Shown: positions 20,101 to 27,402, numbered from the stretch's first letter. The stretch is DNA of 64,000 bases from Nocardia terpenica (GCF_013186535.1 NZ_JABMCZ010000001.1:2232001-2296000), one strand, 5' to 3'. Program-made: numbers and translations. The notes: generated from the sequence alone by a model not told the origin.

Positions 20101-22831
20101 GGGTGACGGCCGCGGCGAGCTCGCCGTGCCGTCGCAGCGCCGCATCGATCTCGCCGAGCTCGATCCGGAAACCCCGGACCTTGACCTGAAAGTCGGTGCG
20201 GCCCACATACTCCAGGACCGGCGTGCCCTTCTCACCCAGGGACCAGCGCACGAGATCGCCGGTCCGATACCGGCGAGCGCCCGGCTCGTGCGGGTCGGCG
20301 ACGAATCGGCAGGCCGTCACCCCGCGGCGGTCGTGATAACCGCGAGCCACCCCCGCGCCGCCGATATAGAGCTCACCGATCGTCCCGAGGGGAACCGGCC
20401 GCAGCCACGGATCGAGCACGGTCGCGGTCGCACCGCGCACGAGGCTCCCGATCGCAATGGGCCGATCGGCGCGCAGCGGATCGCTGAACGTGGAGGTGAT
20501 GGTCGTCTCGGTGGGGCCGTAGGCATTGACGAGCCTGCGACCGGACCACGCCGCCACGAGTTCTCGCGGGCACACATCACCACCGACCTCGACGGCACGC
20601 AGATCCGGTAGCTGCCCCGGGTCGAGCGTGGCGGCAACCGCGGGCGTCGTATCGAGATGGGTGACGCGGTGGGCGCGGAGGATTCGCGCCATGTCCTCCC
20701 CGCCGTACGCCGACGGCGGAATCACCACGAGCGTCGCACCGGTCGCGAAGGTGACCAGCAGTTCCTCGATCGACACGTCGAAACTCGGCGGTATCACATG
20801 GGCGACCACGGAGCCGGACGAAACACCCAGCGCGGCACGGCAACTCGCGACCACACTGGTCAGCCCCCGGTGCGGGACCTGGACGCCCTTCGGCCGCCCG
20901 GTGGAACCGGAGGTGTAGATGACGTAGGCGATCTGATCGACGGCCGGGCATCCGAGCCGCTCGGCATCGCCGATCGGGACGCACGACCGCGCGGCGATTT
21001 GCGCCGCGGTGTCGGGATCGTCGACGACCGACCAGCACACCGTGTCCGGCAACCGATCTCGCGCCGAGACCACCGTGAGACCCGCGGCCACCCCGCTGTC
21101 GGCGATCATGTGCTCGATCCGATCGGCCGGGTAATCCGGATCGATCGGCACGAACGCGGCCCCGGTCTTGGCGACGGCCCACACCGCCAGCACCGACTCG
21201 ACCGAGCGCGGAATCGCGATCGCCACCGTCCGCTCGGGGCCCGCCCCGTCGGCGATCAGCATGCGCGCCAGGCGATTCGAGTACTCGTCCACCGCACGGT
21301 AGGTCAGCGCGACGTCGCCGCCGATGAGCGCCGTCGCGTCGCGATCGAAATCCGCTCCGGCGGCGAGGATTTCGGCGAAGGTCCGGCAAGGCTCGGCCGC
21401 GGCGCCGCGTGCGGGCAGCAGGACCGCGCGCTCGGCGTCGGACAGCGCGTCGAGCGTCACCAGCGGCGCGGTGTCGTCGGCGGACAGGAAGCGATGCAGG
21501 AAGTTCAGGAAGCGCGACCGATGCGCCGCCAGCTCGTCGGAGCGGTACAGCGCGGGGTTGGCCTGGAAGTCGATGTGCGTGCTCTCGCCGCCCACCCCCG
21601 GATAGAGATTGACGAACAGATCATCGATCGGCCCGGAGGTGAGCACATGCAACCGGCCCGTCACCGGCCCGAGGCCGATCCGGGTGTCGGCCAGCATGAG
21701 ATTCACCGACGGACCGAACGAGGCGACCCGGTCCATCGGCCATCCGAGGTCACGCACGATGTCCTCGCGCCGATAGCGTTGGCGGCGCAGGGCTCCGGTC
21801 AGTTCGGTCTGCGCCAGCCGGACGATCTCGCGCACGCTGGCGTCGGGCCGCAATCGCAACCGCAGCGGCACCACATTGGCGACCATCCCGCCCGAGCGGC
21901 GCAGCGCGGCCGTGGTGCGCGCCGAAACCGGCAGGCTCAGTACCACTTCCGCGGCGCCGGTCATGGTTCCCAGGTAGGCGGCGAACGCGGCGACGACGAT
22001 CGGCGCCACACTTGTCGACTGCGCCGCCGCGACCGCATCGAGCAGTTTCGCTGTCTGGCAGGGCAATTCGCCACCGGACAGGATCGGATGGGCGTCCGCG
22101 GCGGCGGAGCGCCCGGCCAGGCTCACGGGATCGGCCATCCCGGCCAGGTGTTCGCGCCAATAGTCCCGGTCGGCCCGGTATCGGTCGGAATCTCGGTATG
22201 CCACATCGTCGTCGACGATGCGCGGCAGTTCACCGGCCACCGACGGTGGCGCCGGGATACCGCGAAATGCGGCATCGTACAGTCGGGCCGTGCGCTGGGC
22301 CATGGCCAGTGCGCCCATACCGTCCAGCACGATGTGATGGAAGCGGGAATACCAGAACCATCGGTCATCCGAAATTCTCAATAATGCGGCTGAAACTAGA
22401 CGGTCGCCCAGTAAATCGAGTGGTGTACAGTATTCCGCGCGCATCCAGTCTCGCGCGGCTAACTCGGGATTCGTATTATCGCGAAAATCCAGCAATGCGT
22501 AACCATCGTACAGGCTGGTGTCGACTACCTGAAGTAATTGATCTTCGTGCTCGACCAGGCGCAGGTAGCCTGTACCGAACTCGCGCCCGGCTTGGCGCGC
22601 CGAGGCCGCCAGCAGATCGATATCGATCTTCCCAGCAAGTTCTATATATTGAGCGATGGATACTGGTAAATCTCCAGCTAGCTGCTGAGCGAACCAGATG
22701 CCCCGTTGGGCCGAAGACAGCGAAAATGTACCGCCGAGTATTGCCGAGCAGAATTGCGCGGACGGAATCGATCGATGCCGCATGATCAATCTCACGTTCG
22801 AAGAGAAGGAGCCACAGAAACGATAGCTCAC
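11144..22831 (-). CDS. Three-module non-ribosomal peptide synthetase, C-A-T-E-C-A-T-C-A-T-TE
   Basis: A single protein of about 3,895 residues. Domains with rough positions: starter-like C (35-455, FHHIVLDG); A1 (480-970, YTSGSTGRPKG); T1 (985-1055, Ser in LGGDS near 1022); E (1075-1500); C2 (1540-1960, NHHIVLDGWS, the D-donor-type pattern); A2 (2000-2480); T2 (Ser near 2538); C3 (2590-3030, HHISADGAS); A3 (3060-3540); T3 (Ser near 3593); thioesterase (3640-3895, GWSLGG). It should assemble a tripeptide, probably N-acylated because it opens with a C domain, and release it through the TE. Hand-read A-domain pocket codes (235, 236, 239, 278, 299, 301, 322, 330, 331): A1 DVEDEGAIT, A2 DAFTAALIW, A3 DAFSVGVVW. 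A1 is strongly acidic, suggesting a basic amino acid; A2 and A3 look hydrophobic. The E domain reads HRLVVDAASW where HHLVVDGVSW is usual, so the second His is Arg. Start GTG 22831 or ATG 22783. No MbtH, PPTase or transporter gene is adjacent. Confidence 0.93.
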   Translation of the reverse strand: MSYRFCGSFSSNVRLIMRHRSIPSAQFCSAILGGTFSLSSAQRGIWFAQQLAGDLPVSIAQYIELAGKIDIDLLAASARQAGREFGTGYLRLVEHEDQLLQVVDTSLYDGYALLDFRDNTNPELAARDWMRAEYCTPLDLLGDRLVSAALLRISDDRWFWYSRFHHIVLDGMGALAMAQRTARLYDAAFRGIPAPPSVAGELPRIVDDDVAYRDSDRYRADRDYWREHLAGMADPVSLAGRSAAADAHPILSGGELPCQTAKLLDAVAAAQSTSVAPIVVAAFAAYLGTMTGAAEVVLSLPVSARTTAALRRSGGMVANVVPLRLRLRPDASVREIVRLAQTELTGALRRQRYRREDIVRDLGWPMDRVASFGPSVNLMLADTRIGLGPVTGRLHVLTSGPIDDLFVNLYPGVGGESTHIDFQANPALYRSDELAAHRSRFLNFLHRFLSADDTAPLVTLDALSDAERAVLLPARGAAAEPCRTFAEILAAGADFDRDATALIGGDVALTYRAVDEYSNRLARMLIADGAGPERTVAIAIPRSVESVLAVWAVAKTGAAFVPIDPDYPADRIEHMIADSGVAAGLTVVSARDRLPDTVCWSVVDDPDTAAQIAARSCVPIGDAERLGCPAVDQIAYVIYTSGSTGRPKGVQVPHRGLTSVVASCRAALGVSSGSVVAHVIPPSFDVSIEELLVTFATGATLVVIPPSAYGGEDMARILRAHRVTHLDTTPAVAATLDPGQLPDLRAVEVGGDVCPRELVAAWSGRRLVNAYGPTETTITSTFSDPLRADRPIAIGSLVRGATATVLDPWLRPVPLGTIGELYIGGAGVARGYHDRRGVTACRFVADPHEPGARRYRTGDLVRWSLGEKGTPVLEYVGRTDFQVKVRGFRIELGEIDAALRRHGELAAAVTLGTRTDAGGDVLVSYVVAAPGAQVRPEALKAAVGADLPAYMVPAVITVVEEIPRTPSGKVDRTALPATDFDARVTAGRAPSTPREATVAALFAEVLGLDAVGVDDSFFALGGDSIVAIRLLSRARAAGLSLSARDVFEHKTIAGLAAVAVEVDDRALAELPGGGVGPVDPTPAMVAMVDPDEYWLRLGQAVLIGLPAGIDRARLAAAVRAVTDQHDMLRVCLHRQHAGWAATVRPRGSVDADASITVAAAGPDPDTVRERELRRAADLLDPVAGAVARFVLIEPAHGPSLLWVVAHRLVVDAASWHILLSDLVAACANVPLPPTGTSFRRRARALDRQAAAHAPELPFWQRLLTSGDPRIGVADMDPDVDIAATTARLHTTFDPGTTDALLTTIPTRFHCGPQDVLLTGLAMAVHSWRIRRGDGRTATMLTLEGDGRDTATVPGAEVTRTVGWFGFDYPVVIDLAGIDVDDAFAAGVSAGVALKAVKEQLRAVPDEGIGFGMLRSRGLLEDTRAPQIAFRYLGRTVTDGPVDRRGFVAIADDRMPLSAAVDLTAEVEDTADGPRLAVAWTYATLIIGRVDVDEIAELWHRAVAAMAAHARTAGAGGHTPSDFELAAVDQAQIDRWAADYPNLVDVWPLSPLQAGMFFHSRYDTEAADDYLVQSRFTLTGPVDADRLRNAAQALVTRHEILRAGFVETAEGPRQVVLADAEVEFRALDLTTLGDPHERRRALDRTVSLDGTTRFDLTRPPLLRFILARTGIDTYTLVLTNHHIVLDGWSGPLLLGELAALYRSSGEASVLPTANSYRRFLSWLGEQDAEASKQAWQQSLSDLGSPTLVVSALPSCPPTESETVSAELPTATVAALESTARATGTTVNTLVQVAWAMVLALLTGHTDVVFGAAVSVRPPHLPGAENMIGPLINTVPVRVRLDPRERVSDLLRRIHSEQAAVADHHQVGLAEIQRWVDKPELFDTIVAFESYPIDSAALAGALDATGIRLVDAVTVDSPPYPLTLMVVPTPEGLRVTVKIGAVLRAQPAVRRLCARVIRLLTQITGDPSNPLAAVQYCDDVERTALVPMRGPVSVRPRLLPEILSAGAATDPDAIAVGFGDSALTYRELDTSTNQLARVLIDRGAGPDVFVALALRRSPEWVRAVWAVAKAGAAFVPLDPSYPAERIAHMLTDSKARLGITLTATEPTLPGTLDWLRWDDPDLARDIRSRSAEPVTDADRRIPLRMTHAAYLIYTSGSTGIPKGVVVGHGGLADLVAAERHSFDIDATARVLQVASPSFDASVFELLMAHAWGACLVIAPPDVFGGQALTQLLHTERVTHCTVTPSVLATMDPAEPVELRSLAVAGEAARPESVRRWSGVPVDNLYGPTEFSIWATTARLIAGEPVTIGGPIRGAWVAVLDPWLRPVPVGVPGELYLAGPALARGYLDRFALTASRFVAAPYGAPGERMYRTGDVVRWIVSPSGGHALEYLGRNDAQVQIRGQRIELDEIDAVLARDDQVRYVVTVDRVGPTGGTVLVSYVLPEAGIELDTERLRARAAAALPAPMVPGTIVVLDRIPLAPGGKLNRHALPLPDFAGNGRGYRAPRTAEEHAVAGIFADVLGRQRVDVDESFFELGGDSLIATRVVARIDLELGATITLRDLFDAPTVAKLSARLTPADGMRGIPLPARRDRPDRIPLSPAQQRMWALNRLDPASAAYNIAVALRLTGDLEVGALRRAVAAVIERHESLRTVFPSDADGPHQVVLAADTATPELDIVDVADGDPLHERIHELAWSGFDLTDEPPLRVGLYRIAGRDPADHVVVLVVHHISADGASTAPLAADLVAAYLDGPAGLSRRPHAVQYAEYTLWQRELLGDERDPKSVAARQIGFWTRRLTALPDVMPLPLDRPRPAVPSLRSSDLDFRIDAELHAALTRFARSEHASMFMLTHAALAILFSRLGAGDDVVIGTPMAGRGAAALEDTVGMFVNTLALRTPVDANASLREFLSRVREVDLDAFTHADLPFERVVQAVNPTRSAAYHPIFQVLLVVQNFTEPTLEFPGLRVRVEDLNRALSPYDLTLELRERFSRTGEPAGIDARLTYATDLFDPRTAASLATRWRRVLAAFAADAAIAVGDAEILDAAERATLVAARPGGVESVALPEILTATAATWPERAAVVCADTVLSYRELDIESNRLARILIRRGIGTETVVALALSRSARLVIGLWAVAKTGAAFLPIDPTQPAQRIRHALTDSGAAIGLTVGAHRAALPDAVAWLTLDDPEFAVHDSGSLLTTAELVRPIRPDNPAWVIYTSGSTGLPKGVSVTHRGIADLIAALRESLELDENARALQVASPAFDASLFEALSAFGSGGTLVVSPPEVFGGAELDELIAAEQVTHVSVTPTTLATLDPAAAASVQTLVVGGEPVGGELVERWASGRTMRNVYGPTEFTVWATASAPLAADAPITIGTPLRGTSALVLDARLRPVPDGVGGELYLAGPALARGYHHRPGLSASRFVANPYGAPGDRMYRTGDLVRWKEMPRATRELSYLGRTDFQMKIHGVRIEPGEIDAALERIDGVARAVTVGIDGPAGSPVLVAYVVGEPGAELDAARLTVAAAKTLPTYMVPAAFVVLDAIPRTAVGKLDRNALPRPVFGADATAYRAPRTPTEQRLAALFADVLGLKRVGVDDSFFTIGGDSIAAIAVISRAKAQGMTIAPLHLFEHRTVAGLAAAIGESAHSPTTLPLDVLLPIRTDGDRPPLFCIHPASGTSWCYWGLADTLRPGRPIYGLQAPDLAGIEPPPRSIDDYAARYAREIRTVQPTGPYHLLGWSLGGIIAHATAARLRAAGDTVDLLALLDAPGRDTGLDAAETLTAGEFVHSFGALFGMGDIPADASAQEAADLICARIGAPIIDRATIERITDSYNSSVLAGTGYHRPTFDGDMLYFSATIDASDLVGPDSWRPYVCGTITSYDIEATHQELTAPAVLPRIARALDDHLR

Positions 22832-22924
22832 CCGCTGTCATTTCTGAATTCTTCGTTATGTAACCTGCTGTCTACTGTCGTCGGGTGCGTCCCGAGCGGC
22901 TAGGGACCAAAGTCCTTCGAAGGC

Positions 22925-23481
22925 TTAGCAACCGACCAGCATAAAATAGCGATCCGGCCTACGGACCAGGGCGGCGCGTCTGCGGGAATGCAGGTATCGG
23001 CGTCCATAGGCCACTTCGTGGAAGGTCACCGGCAGCCATCTGCCCGGCCAGGAACCGGTCCTCGGCGACGGGCACCAGGCGCATCTCGGGCGTGGGCTGG
23101 CCAGCAGCCCGGTGAGCGTCATCCGCACCACGAGCCCGTCGGCGATGTCGACCACCTCTTCCCGCAGCCCCTCCCGTTCGTATGTCCCCCGGTAGCGGTC
23201 CGGGTTCACCGGGACCGTGTGGTCTGGGCGCCCGTGGTCCGGGGACGCGTGGTCCGGGGCGCGAACGGTGTCGGGGGCGTGACACCCGCCAGCGCTGCGA
23301 TCTCCTCGGCCAGTTCGGCGAACGCCCGCGGGGCTGCCACAGCGACCGGGGATCCCGATCACCGCCACGATCCACGGTGGGCAACACATACACCACGCGT
23401 CCGCCGTCCGGGGGCGACGGCCAGATCCGATGGCACCGCCAACCGCTCCAGATCGACGAGATCCAATGGCCGAGAACCCAT
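22925..23481 (-). pseudogene. Chimeric relic: S9-peptidase-like start joined to serine hydrolase C-terminus
   Basis: ATG 23481 follows an AAGGAG ribosome-binding site and starts a peptide with DLVDLERLAVPSDLAV and, in a shifted frame, VVYVLPTVDRGGDRD, like the N-terminus of S9/prolyl-oligopeptidase-family proteins. After about 130 bases the sequence turns into the C-terminal domain of a beta-lactamase-family serine hydrolase, split over frames: FAELAEEIAALAG, then RYRGTYEREGLREEV, then MRLVPVAEDRFLAG, then PVTFHEVAYGRRYLH. At least three frameshifts are needed to read it. This looks like two genes fused by deletion and then decayed. It gives no functional product. Confidence 0.6.
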
Positions 23482-23513
23482 CACGTTCGTGCTCCTTCTC
23501 CGAGGGCGTGTCC

Positions 23514-23528
23514 CCTTGACGGTCAAGG
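23514..23528 (-). promoter_or_regulatory. Palindrome resembling a MerR-type operator
   Basis: CCTTGAC and GTCAAGG form a perfect 7-bp inverted repeat around one base, 33 bases upstream of ATG 23481 of the relic gene. Read on the minus strand it contains CTTGAC, which could be the -35 box, the place where MerR-type activators bind. Regulator unknown. Confidence 0.4.
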
Positions 23529-23680
23529 ACATTCGGGGCGGCCTCGTTGCGATCGCCGGATCGACGGCCTCGAATTCGTCTGCGGGCACGAAGCGCGCCG
23601 CCATCGCCGGTTCGATGCTGGACGTGCGCGGGGGGTGCCGGAAATCGTTTCGGCGCTGATGGTTTCGGTCTGGCCTGGTG

Positions 23681-23789
23681 CTAGGCGTCGGCGTAAGTCT
23701 CTACTAGCCAGTCGATTACGGCGGCCGTGGTCTCGTGTGCCGTGTCGCCCCCTCGGTTGGTTACCGCGGCGAAGATGAGGTTCTTCTTA
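23681..23789 (-). pseudogene. 3' part of the IS-split serine hydrolase gene
   Basis: Read on the minus strand from the edge of the insertion sequence, this piece encodes KKNLIFAAVTNRGGD, then TAHETTAAVIDWLV and a stop at 23681-23683. That is the normal C-terminus of the beta-lactamase-like serine hydrolase whose 5' part begins at 25914. Removing the element and one copy of the TA repeat joins GCT-CCT to AAG-AAG-AAC in the same frame (AP|KKNL). The separated piece has no start codon or ribosome-binding site of its own. Confidence 0.85.
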
Positions 23790-23840
23790 GGCCGTGTGTC
23801 ATAAGTGAATGTGGGCGGGCGTCGCGCGCCCTCATCTGTG

Positions 23841-24775
23841 TCATAGCCACTGGTTGATCGCTGCTATGTGGACAGTGGCTTGGTAGCGGACGGCGAGTTT
23901 GTCGAATCTGGTTGCCACGGCTCGGTTTTCCTTCAACTGGCCGATCCCGCACTCCACGGCGTGACGCAGCGTGTAATCGTTGGCGTCGAAGGCTGGTGGA
24001 CGTCCACCGGCGGCGCCTTTCTTCTTACGATTGGCGGCTTGATCGGTTTTGATGGGGATGGTGGCCTTGATCCCGCGCTCACGCAGGTGCGCGCGGTTGG
24101 CGCGGGAGCTGTAAGCCTTGTCGGCACGCACCCGCTCCGGCCGGGTCCGCGCCCGGCCTGTGCCCAGGCGGGGCACCGCGATACCGTCGAGCACGGCCGT
24201 GAACTGTGGGCTGTCACCACGCTGACCGGCGGTGATCACGATCGAGAGCACTTTGCGGCCCTGCTCGCAGGCCAGATGCGTCTTGGTGGTCCAGCCGCCG
24301 CGGGATCGGCCCAGCCCGTGATCGACGGGCTCGACCTGCACCCCGCCGGGCGGCTCGCGCTGGGCGTAACCGTTGTGGCGGGCACCGGCGGCGTGCCGGT
24401 GCGCGCGGGCGATGGTGGATCCACGCTCACCTGCCAGAAGATCGCACCGGACGCGTCGGCGAACGCCTGCAGCATCTTCCAATTCAACGCCCAGACCCCG
24501 GCGCGCTGCCAGCGGCGGAACAGCCCGTACACGGTCCGCCAGTGCCCGTAGTATTCGGGCACGTCGCGCCACGGTGTCCCGCATCGGGTCCGCCACCGAA
24601 TCCCATCGATGAGCTGTCGTTTCGTCCATTTCGGCGGGCGGCCCGCCTTTTTGCCACGAGGCAGCAGCGGCTCGAGCCGAGCCCACTGGGCATCGGTCAG
24701 ATCCGCGCGCCTCGTCACCGATATGCTGGTCACGAGGTCTCCGGTATTCAGGTTCTTGCTTGGTCGCTGAACCAT
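23841..24775 (-). CDS. IS5-family transposase in two frames (likely -1 frameshift)
   Basis: The first frame (24775 down to 24236) has the N-terminal domain: DLTDAQWARLEPLLP, GRPPKWTKRQLIDGI, GTPWRDVPEYYGHW, up to FWQVSVD with the first catalytic Asp. The rest of the DDE domain continues in the frame ending at 23841: STIARAHRHAAGAR, GGWTTKTHLACEQ, VRADKAYSSRANR with the second Asp, and AVECGIGQLKENRAVATRFDKL with the Glu. Joining VSVD to STIARAH needs a -1 shift near 24418-24420. I see no classic slippery run there, so it may be programmed or a lesion. GTG 24733 is an alternative start. Confidence 0.85.
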
Positions 24776-24841
24776 CTACCGGAGACCTCGCCATATCAGG
24801 TCATCGACACTCCCACGCAGACAACACCTTCCGCATCACCA

Positions 24842-24872
24842 GTTGAGGGCGCCGCGCAGCGGCGCCCTCAAC
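24842..24872. terminator. Perfect 14-bp hairpin in the IS end
   Basis: GTTGAGGGCGCCGC (24842-24855) pairs with GCGGCGCCCTCAAC (24859-24872) around GCA. It sits between the outer terminal repeat and the transposase start. In many insertion sequences such a stem blocks transposase expression from outside transcripts; that role is inference. Confidence 0.65.
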
Positions 24873-24896
24873 CCAAACCACTTATGACACACGGCC

Positions 24897-25914
24897 TAGG
24901 AGCCAACCATGTCTCGGCGGTCCAGAGGTTGTTGCTGCCGACGTGGGTGAGGACGGGGCCGTCTGCCCACTCCCGGGTGGCGACGATCCAACCGGCCGCG
25001 TAGTCGCCATCGGGGGGTGGCCGGTGGAGTCGGGACATGGTGGCGGGAGTGAGGATGGATTGTTCGCCGCGGGCGCCTGCGAGATGTTGACGGAGAAATT
25101 CGGCCCAGTCCGCGAGTGCGCAGTGCACGGTTCCTGCCGGGCCGTAGGCGGGGGGATTGTCGGAGCGGGGGTCTGCCGGAGGCATTGGCTCGAGGTTTTC
25201 GGTGTGGCCCCACGGTTGGTCGACGGTTGCGGGATCGCCCGGGGGGCCGAACCCGGCGGAGTCCATCCGTAGCGGGGTGAAAAGCTCTGTGCGCATGAGG
25301 GATTCCCAGGAGGTCCCGCCCTTCCGCTCCAGGATCACGCCGAGGATCATGTAGCCGACGTTCGAGTAGGAGTACTTTCCCGTTGCACCGGCGGGTGGGC
25401 GGGCGAGGATCGCGCGTACCACCGCGGCGCGGGCTGTCGACGGGTCGCCGTCGGTCAGGAGCCCGCCCAGGTCGTCCGGCACATCCGGGGGTGTGCCGCC
25501 GCGATGTTGCAACAGCAATTCGATGCTCACGCCCGCGTATCCGGGGTGCGGGCGCCAGTCGGACAGCGCCTCGCCCAGAACGTCTTCGAAGCGCAGGATT
25601 CCGCGGTCCACGAACAGGCCGACCAGCGTTGCGGTCATCGCCTTGGTGTCCGAACCCAGATGCCACTGGTCGTCGATGGTCACCGGGGTCGGATCATTGT
25701 GCTTGCGAACCCCCGCGGCGGCCGCTGCGACCCGCACGGGCCCGCGCCACACTGCGGCGGCCAGTCCGGGCATTCGATTCTTCTCGCAGAGATGCTCCAG
25801 GGTCTCGTGCAGATCGGTCGATTGGGCCGCACCCGCGCACGCTGTGGACAGCAACGGCAGGGTCAGACCTAGGCGCACCATCCTGCGGCGGTCGAAACGT
25901 GGTGTACCGGACAT
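24897..25914 (-). pseudogene. 5' part of serine hydrolase gene interrupted by the IS5 element
   Basis: From ATG 25914, preceded by AGGAGG at a 10-base spacing, the frame encodes a Tat-like signal (RRRMVRLGL followed by a hydrophobic run) ending LSTAC, a possible lipobox. A beta-lactamase-family domain follows: SDTK as the SxxK motif, YSN as YxN, and HVGSN near the end as the HxG-type triad. The element cuts in after WLAP, so the last roughly 36 residues are lost and replaced by a few IS-encoded ones. All three active-site motifs lie before the cut, so a partly stable product cannot be excluded. It follows the SMP-30 gene by 38 bases in the same operon. Confidence 0.85.
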
Positions 25915-25952
25915 GCTTTCATCATCCTCCTGGCGCCATCGGCGCTTCCGGG

Positions 25953-26813
25953 TCATGGGCGGCCGACGCCTGGGATGGAGACCCGGAGGGTGAGGATTTG
26001 GCCGGTGCGGGGGCCGGTGGTCAGGCGGGTGAGGTTGGTGGGGATGGGGTCGGTGGGGCGCCATTCCGCGGTGAGGATGAAGAGGGTTCGGTGGTCGGGG
26101 CCGCCTAGCATCAGGGCGAAAGGGGCTCGGTTTTCGGGGAGTTCGATGTGCTGGAGGATTTTTCCGCCTTCGGCGACTCGGGCTATGGCGGAGCCGCCGG
26201 TGGAGGACCAGACTGCGCCTTCGGCGTCGAGGCAGATGCCGTCGGGGCCCAGTCCTTCGGCGAAGACGCGGCGGTTGGACAGGGTGGCGTCGGGGGCGAT
26301 GTCGAAGGCGGTGAGTCTGCCGGCGAAGGATTCGGCGACGATCAGCGTTCGGTCGTCGGGGGTGATGACCATGCCGTTGGGGAACTCGATGTCGGTGGCG
26401 ACCTGGCGGAGGCGGCCGTCGGGGGTGAGGAGTTTGATGTAGCCGGGTTTGGGCGGGGCTCCGGCGACGAACTCGAAGTCCGCGCCGTTGAGGTAGATAT
26501 TGCCGTGGCCGTCCACCACGATTTCGTTGGCGTGCTGGTCGGCGTGCACGGTCATCGACCCGTCGGGTTCCTGGCGTCGCACCTTGTCGCCGGTCGTCAG
26601 CAGCGTGCCGTCGGGCAGCCAGTCGATGGAGTAGCCCATCGGATGGCTGTCGGGGTCGCGGGTGGCCATGACCTCGGCCCTGCCGTCCATGTCGACGGCC
26701 ACGACCTGGCGATCGATCCAGTTGCAGAACCACAGTCGGCCCTCGTGCCATCGCGGGGATTCGGGTATTCCCAGGCCGTCCAGCAGGACCTTCGGTTCCG
26801 ACATCGAAGCCAC
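25953..26813 (-). CDS. SMP-30/gluconolactonase-family lactone hydrolase
   Basis: The 286-residue protein is a six-bladed SMP-30/LRE-type beta-propeller. Metal-ligand regions are visible: IPESPRWHEGRLWFCN (Glu ligand), FPNGMVITPD (Asn ligand) and GPDGICLDAEGAVW (Asp ligand), each followed by a family-typical strand. Such enzymes open sugar or other lactones, or hydrolyse organophosphates, with Ca or Zn. The start may be ATG 26813 or ATG 26804. It lies between a membrane protein gene (10 bases upstream) and the split serine hydrolase (38 bases downstream) on one strand, so the three probably form an operon. The natural substrate is not shown. Confidence 0.85.
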   Translation of the reverse strand: MASMSEPKVLLDGLGIPESPRWHEGRLWFCNWIDRQVVAVDMDGRAEVMATRDPDSHPMGYSIDWLPDGTLLTTGDKVRRQEPDGSMTVHADQHANEIVVDGHGNIYLNGADFEFVAGAPPKPGYIKLLTPDGRLRQVATDIEFPNGMVITPDDRTLIVAESFAGRLTAFDIAPDATLSNRRVFAEGLGPDGICLDAEGAVWSSTGGSAIARVAEGGKILQHIELPENRAPFALMLGGPDHRTLFILTAEWRPTDPIPTNLTRLTTGPRTGQILTLRVSIPGVGRP

Positions 26814-26823
26814 CCTCAGGAAA

Positions 26824-27402
26824 CTACCTCGCGTGGTTCGGTTCTGTCGCGGGAAGCAGCAGCAGGTTCAATAGTCCCGCCGAGGCGGCCATCAGGAGTG
26901 CGCCGTCGAGGTAGTGGCAGGCCATGGCGCCCAGATAGGACGGGCCGCCCCAGGCGTTGACGGTGAAATTCGGGTCGAGGCCGCCGAGGATCTGGTCGCC
27001 TATACGCCAGGGGCTGTACACCAGGATGGCCAGGGGCAGCAGGCCGATCAGCAGGCGCAGGACGGCCGTGGGGCGCCGCCCGGCCGCCGACAGGGTGCGC
27101 CGGAGTCGTTGTGCGGCACGGGAACCCAGCGGTGCGAGCAACACGTCGACCGGACGGGGAGAGCGGCGTATCACGACAATGACGAGGGCTACCGCGAGCA
27201 CGAACAGCGCGAGGTGCGGCCACCATGCCGCCGTGCCCGCGACGTGCGCTTCCCGATGGGGGGATCGGTTCATGTAGGAGAGGCCGCCCGACGCGATGCC
27301 CGCGGCGAAGGAGACGGCGGCGATCGAGACCGTCGGGCCCGACAGCCGTGGGCGGTAGCGACCGGATCCGGATGAGATGCGCTCGGCGTGTGGAGTTTGC
27401 AT
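26824..27402 (-). CDS. Small integral membrane protein, function unknown
   Basis: A 192-residue protein with about four to five hydrophobic helices: one near residues 20-40, one around WPHLALFVLAVALVIVVI, one around LLIGLLPLAILVY, and two near the C-terminus. A basic loop with AAQRLRRTL links helices two and three. I do not recognise a family. ATG 27402 was chosen over 27438 because it has GAGGG ten bases upstream. It is the first gene of the minus-strand set with the SMP-30 and serine hydrolase genes, and is divergent (165 bases) from the two-component system, which might control it. Confidence 0.65.
   Translation of the reverse strand: MQTPHAERISSGSGRYRPRLSGPTVSIAAVSFAAGIASGGLSYMNRSPHREAHVAGTAAWWPHLALFVLAVALVIVVIRRSPRPVDVLLAPLGSRAAQRLRRTLSAAGRRPTAVLRLLIGLLPLAILVYSPWRIGDQILGGLDPNFTVNAWGGPSYLGAMACHYLDGALLMAASAGLLNLLLLPATEPNHAR

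Larger units (their letters stand above)
23790..24896 (-). mobile_element. IS5-family insertion sequence, 1107 bp, intact ends
   Basis: Perfect 18-bp terminal inverted repeats, GGCCGTGTGTCATAAGTG, lie at 23790-23807 and (complement) 24879-24896, flanked by TA on both sides (23788-23789 and 24897-24898) as a 2-bp target duplication. The element carries a transposase in two overlapping frames. The TA duplication and two-frame transposase fit the IS427 group of the IS5 family. A 14-bp perfect hairpin lies inside the end next to the transposase start. It is inserted in a serine hydrolase gene. Confidence 0.9.
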
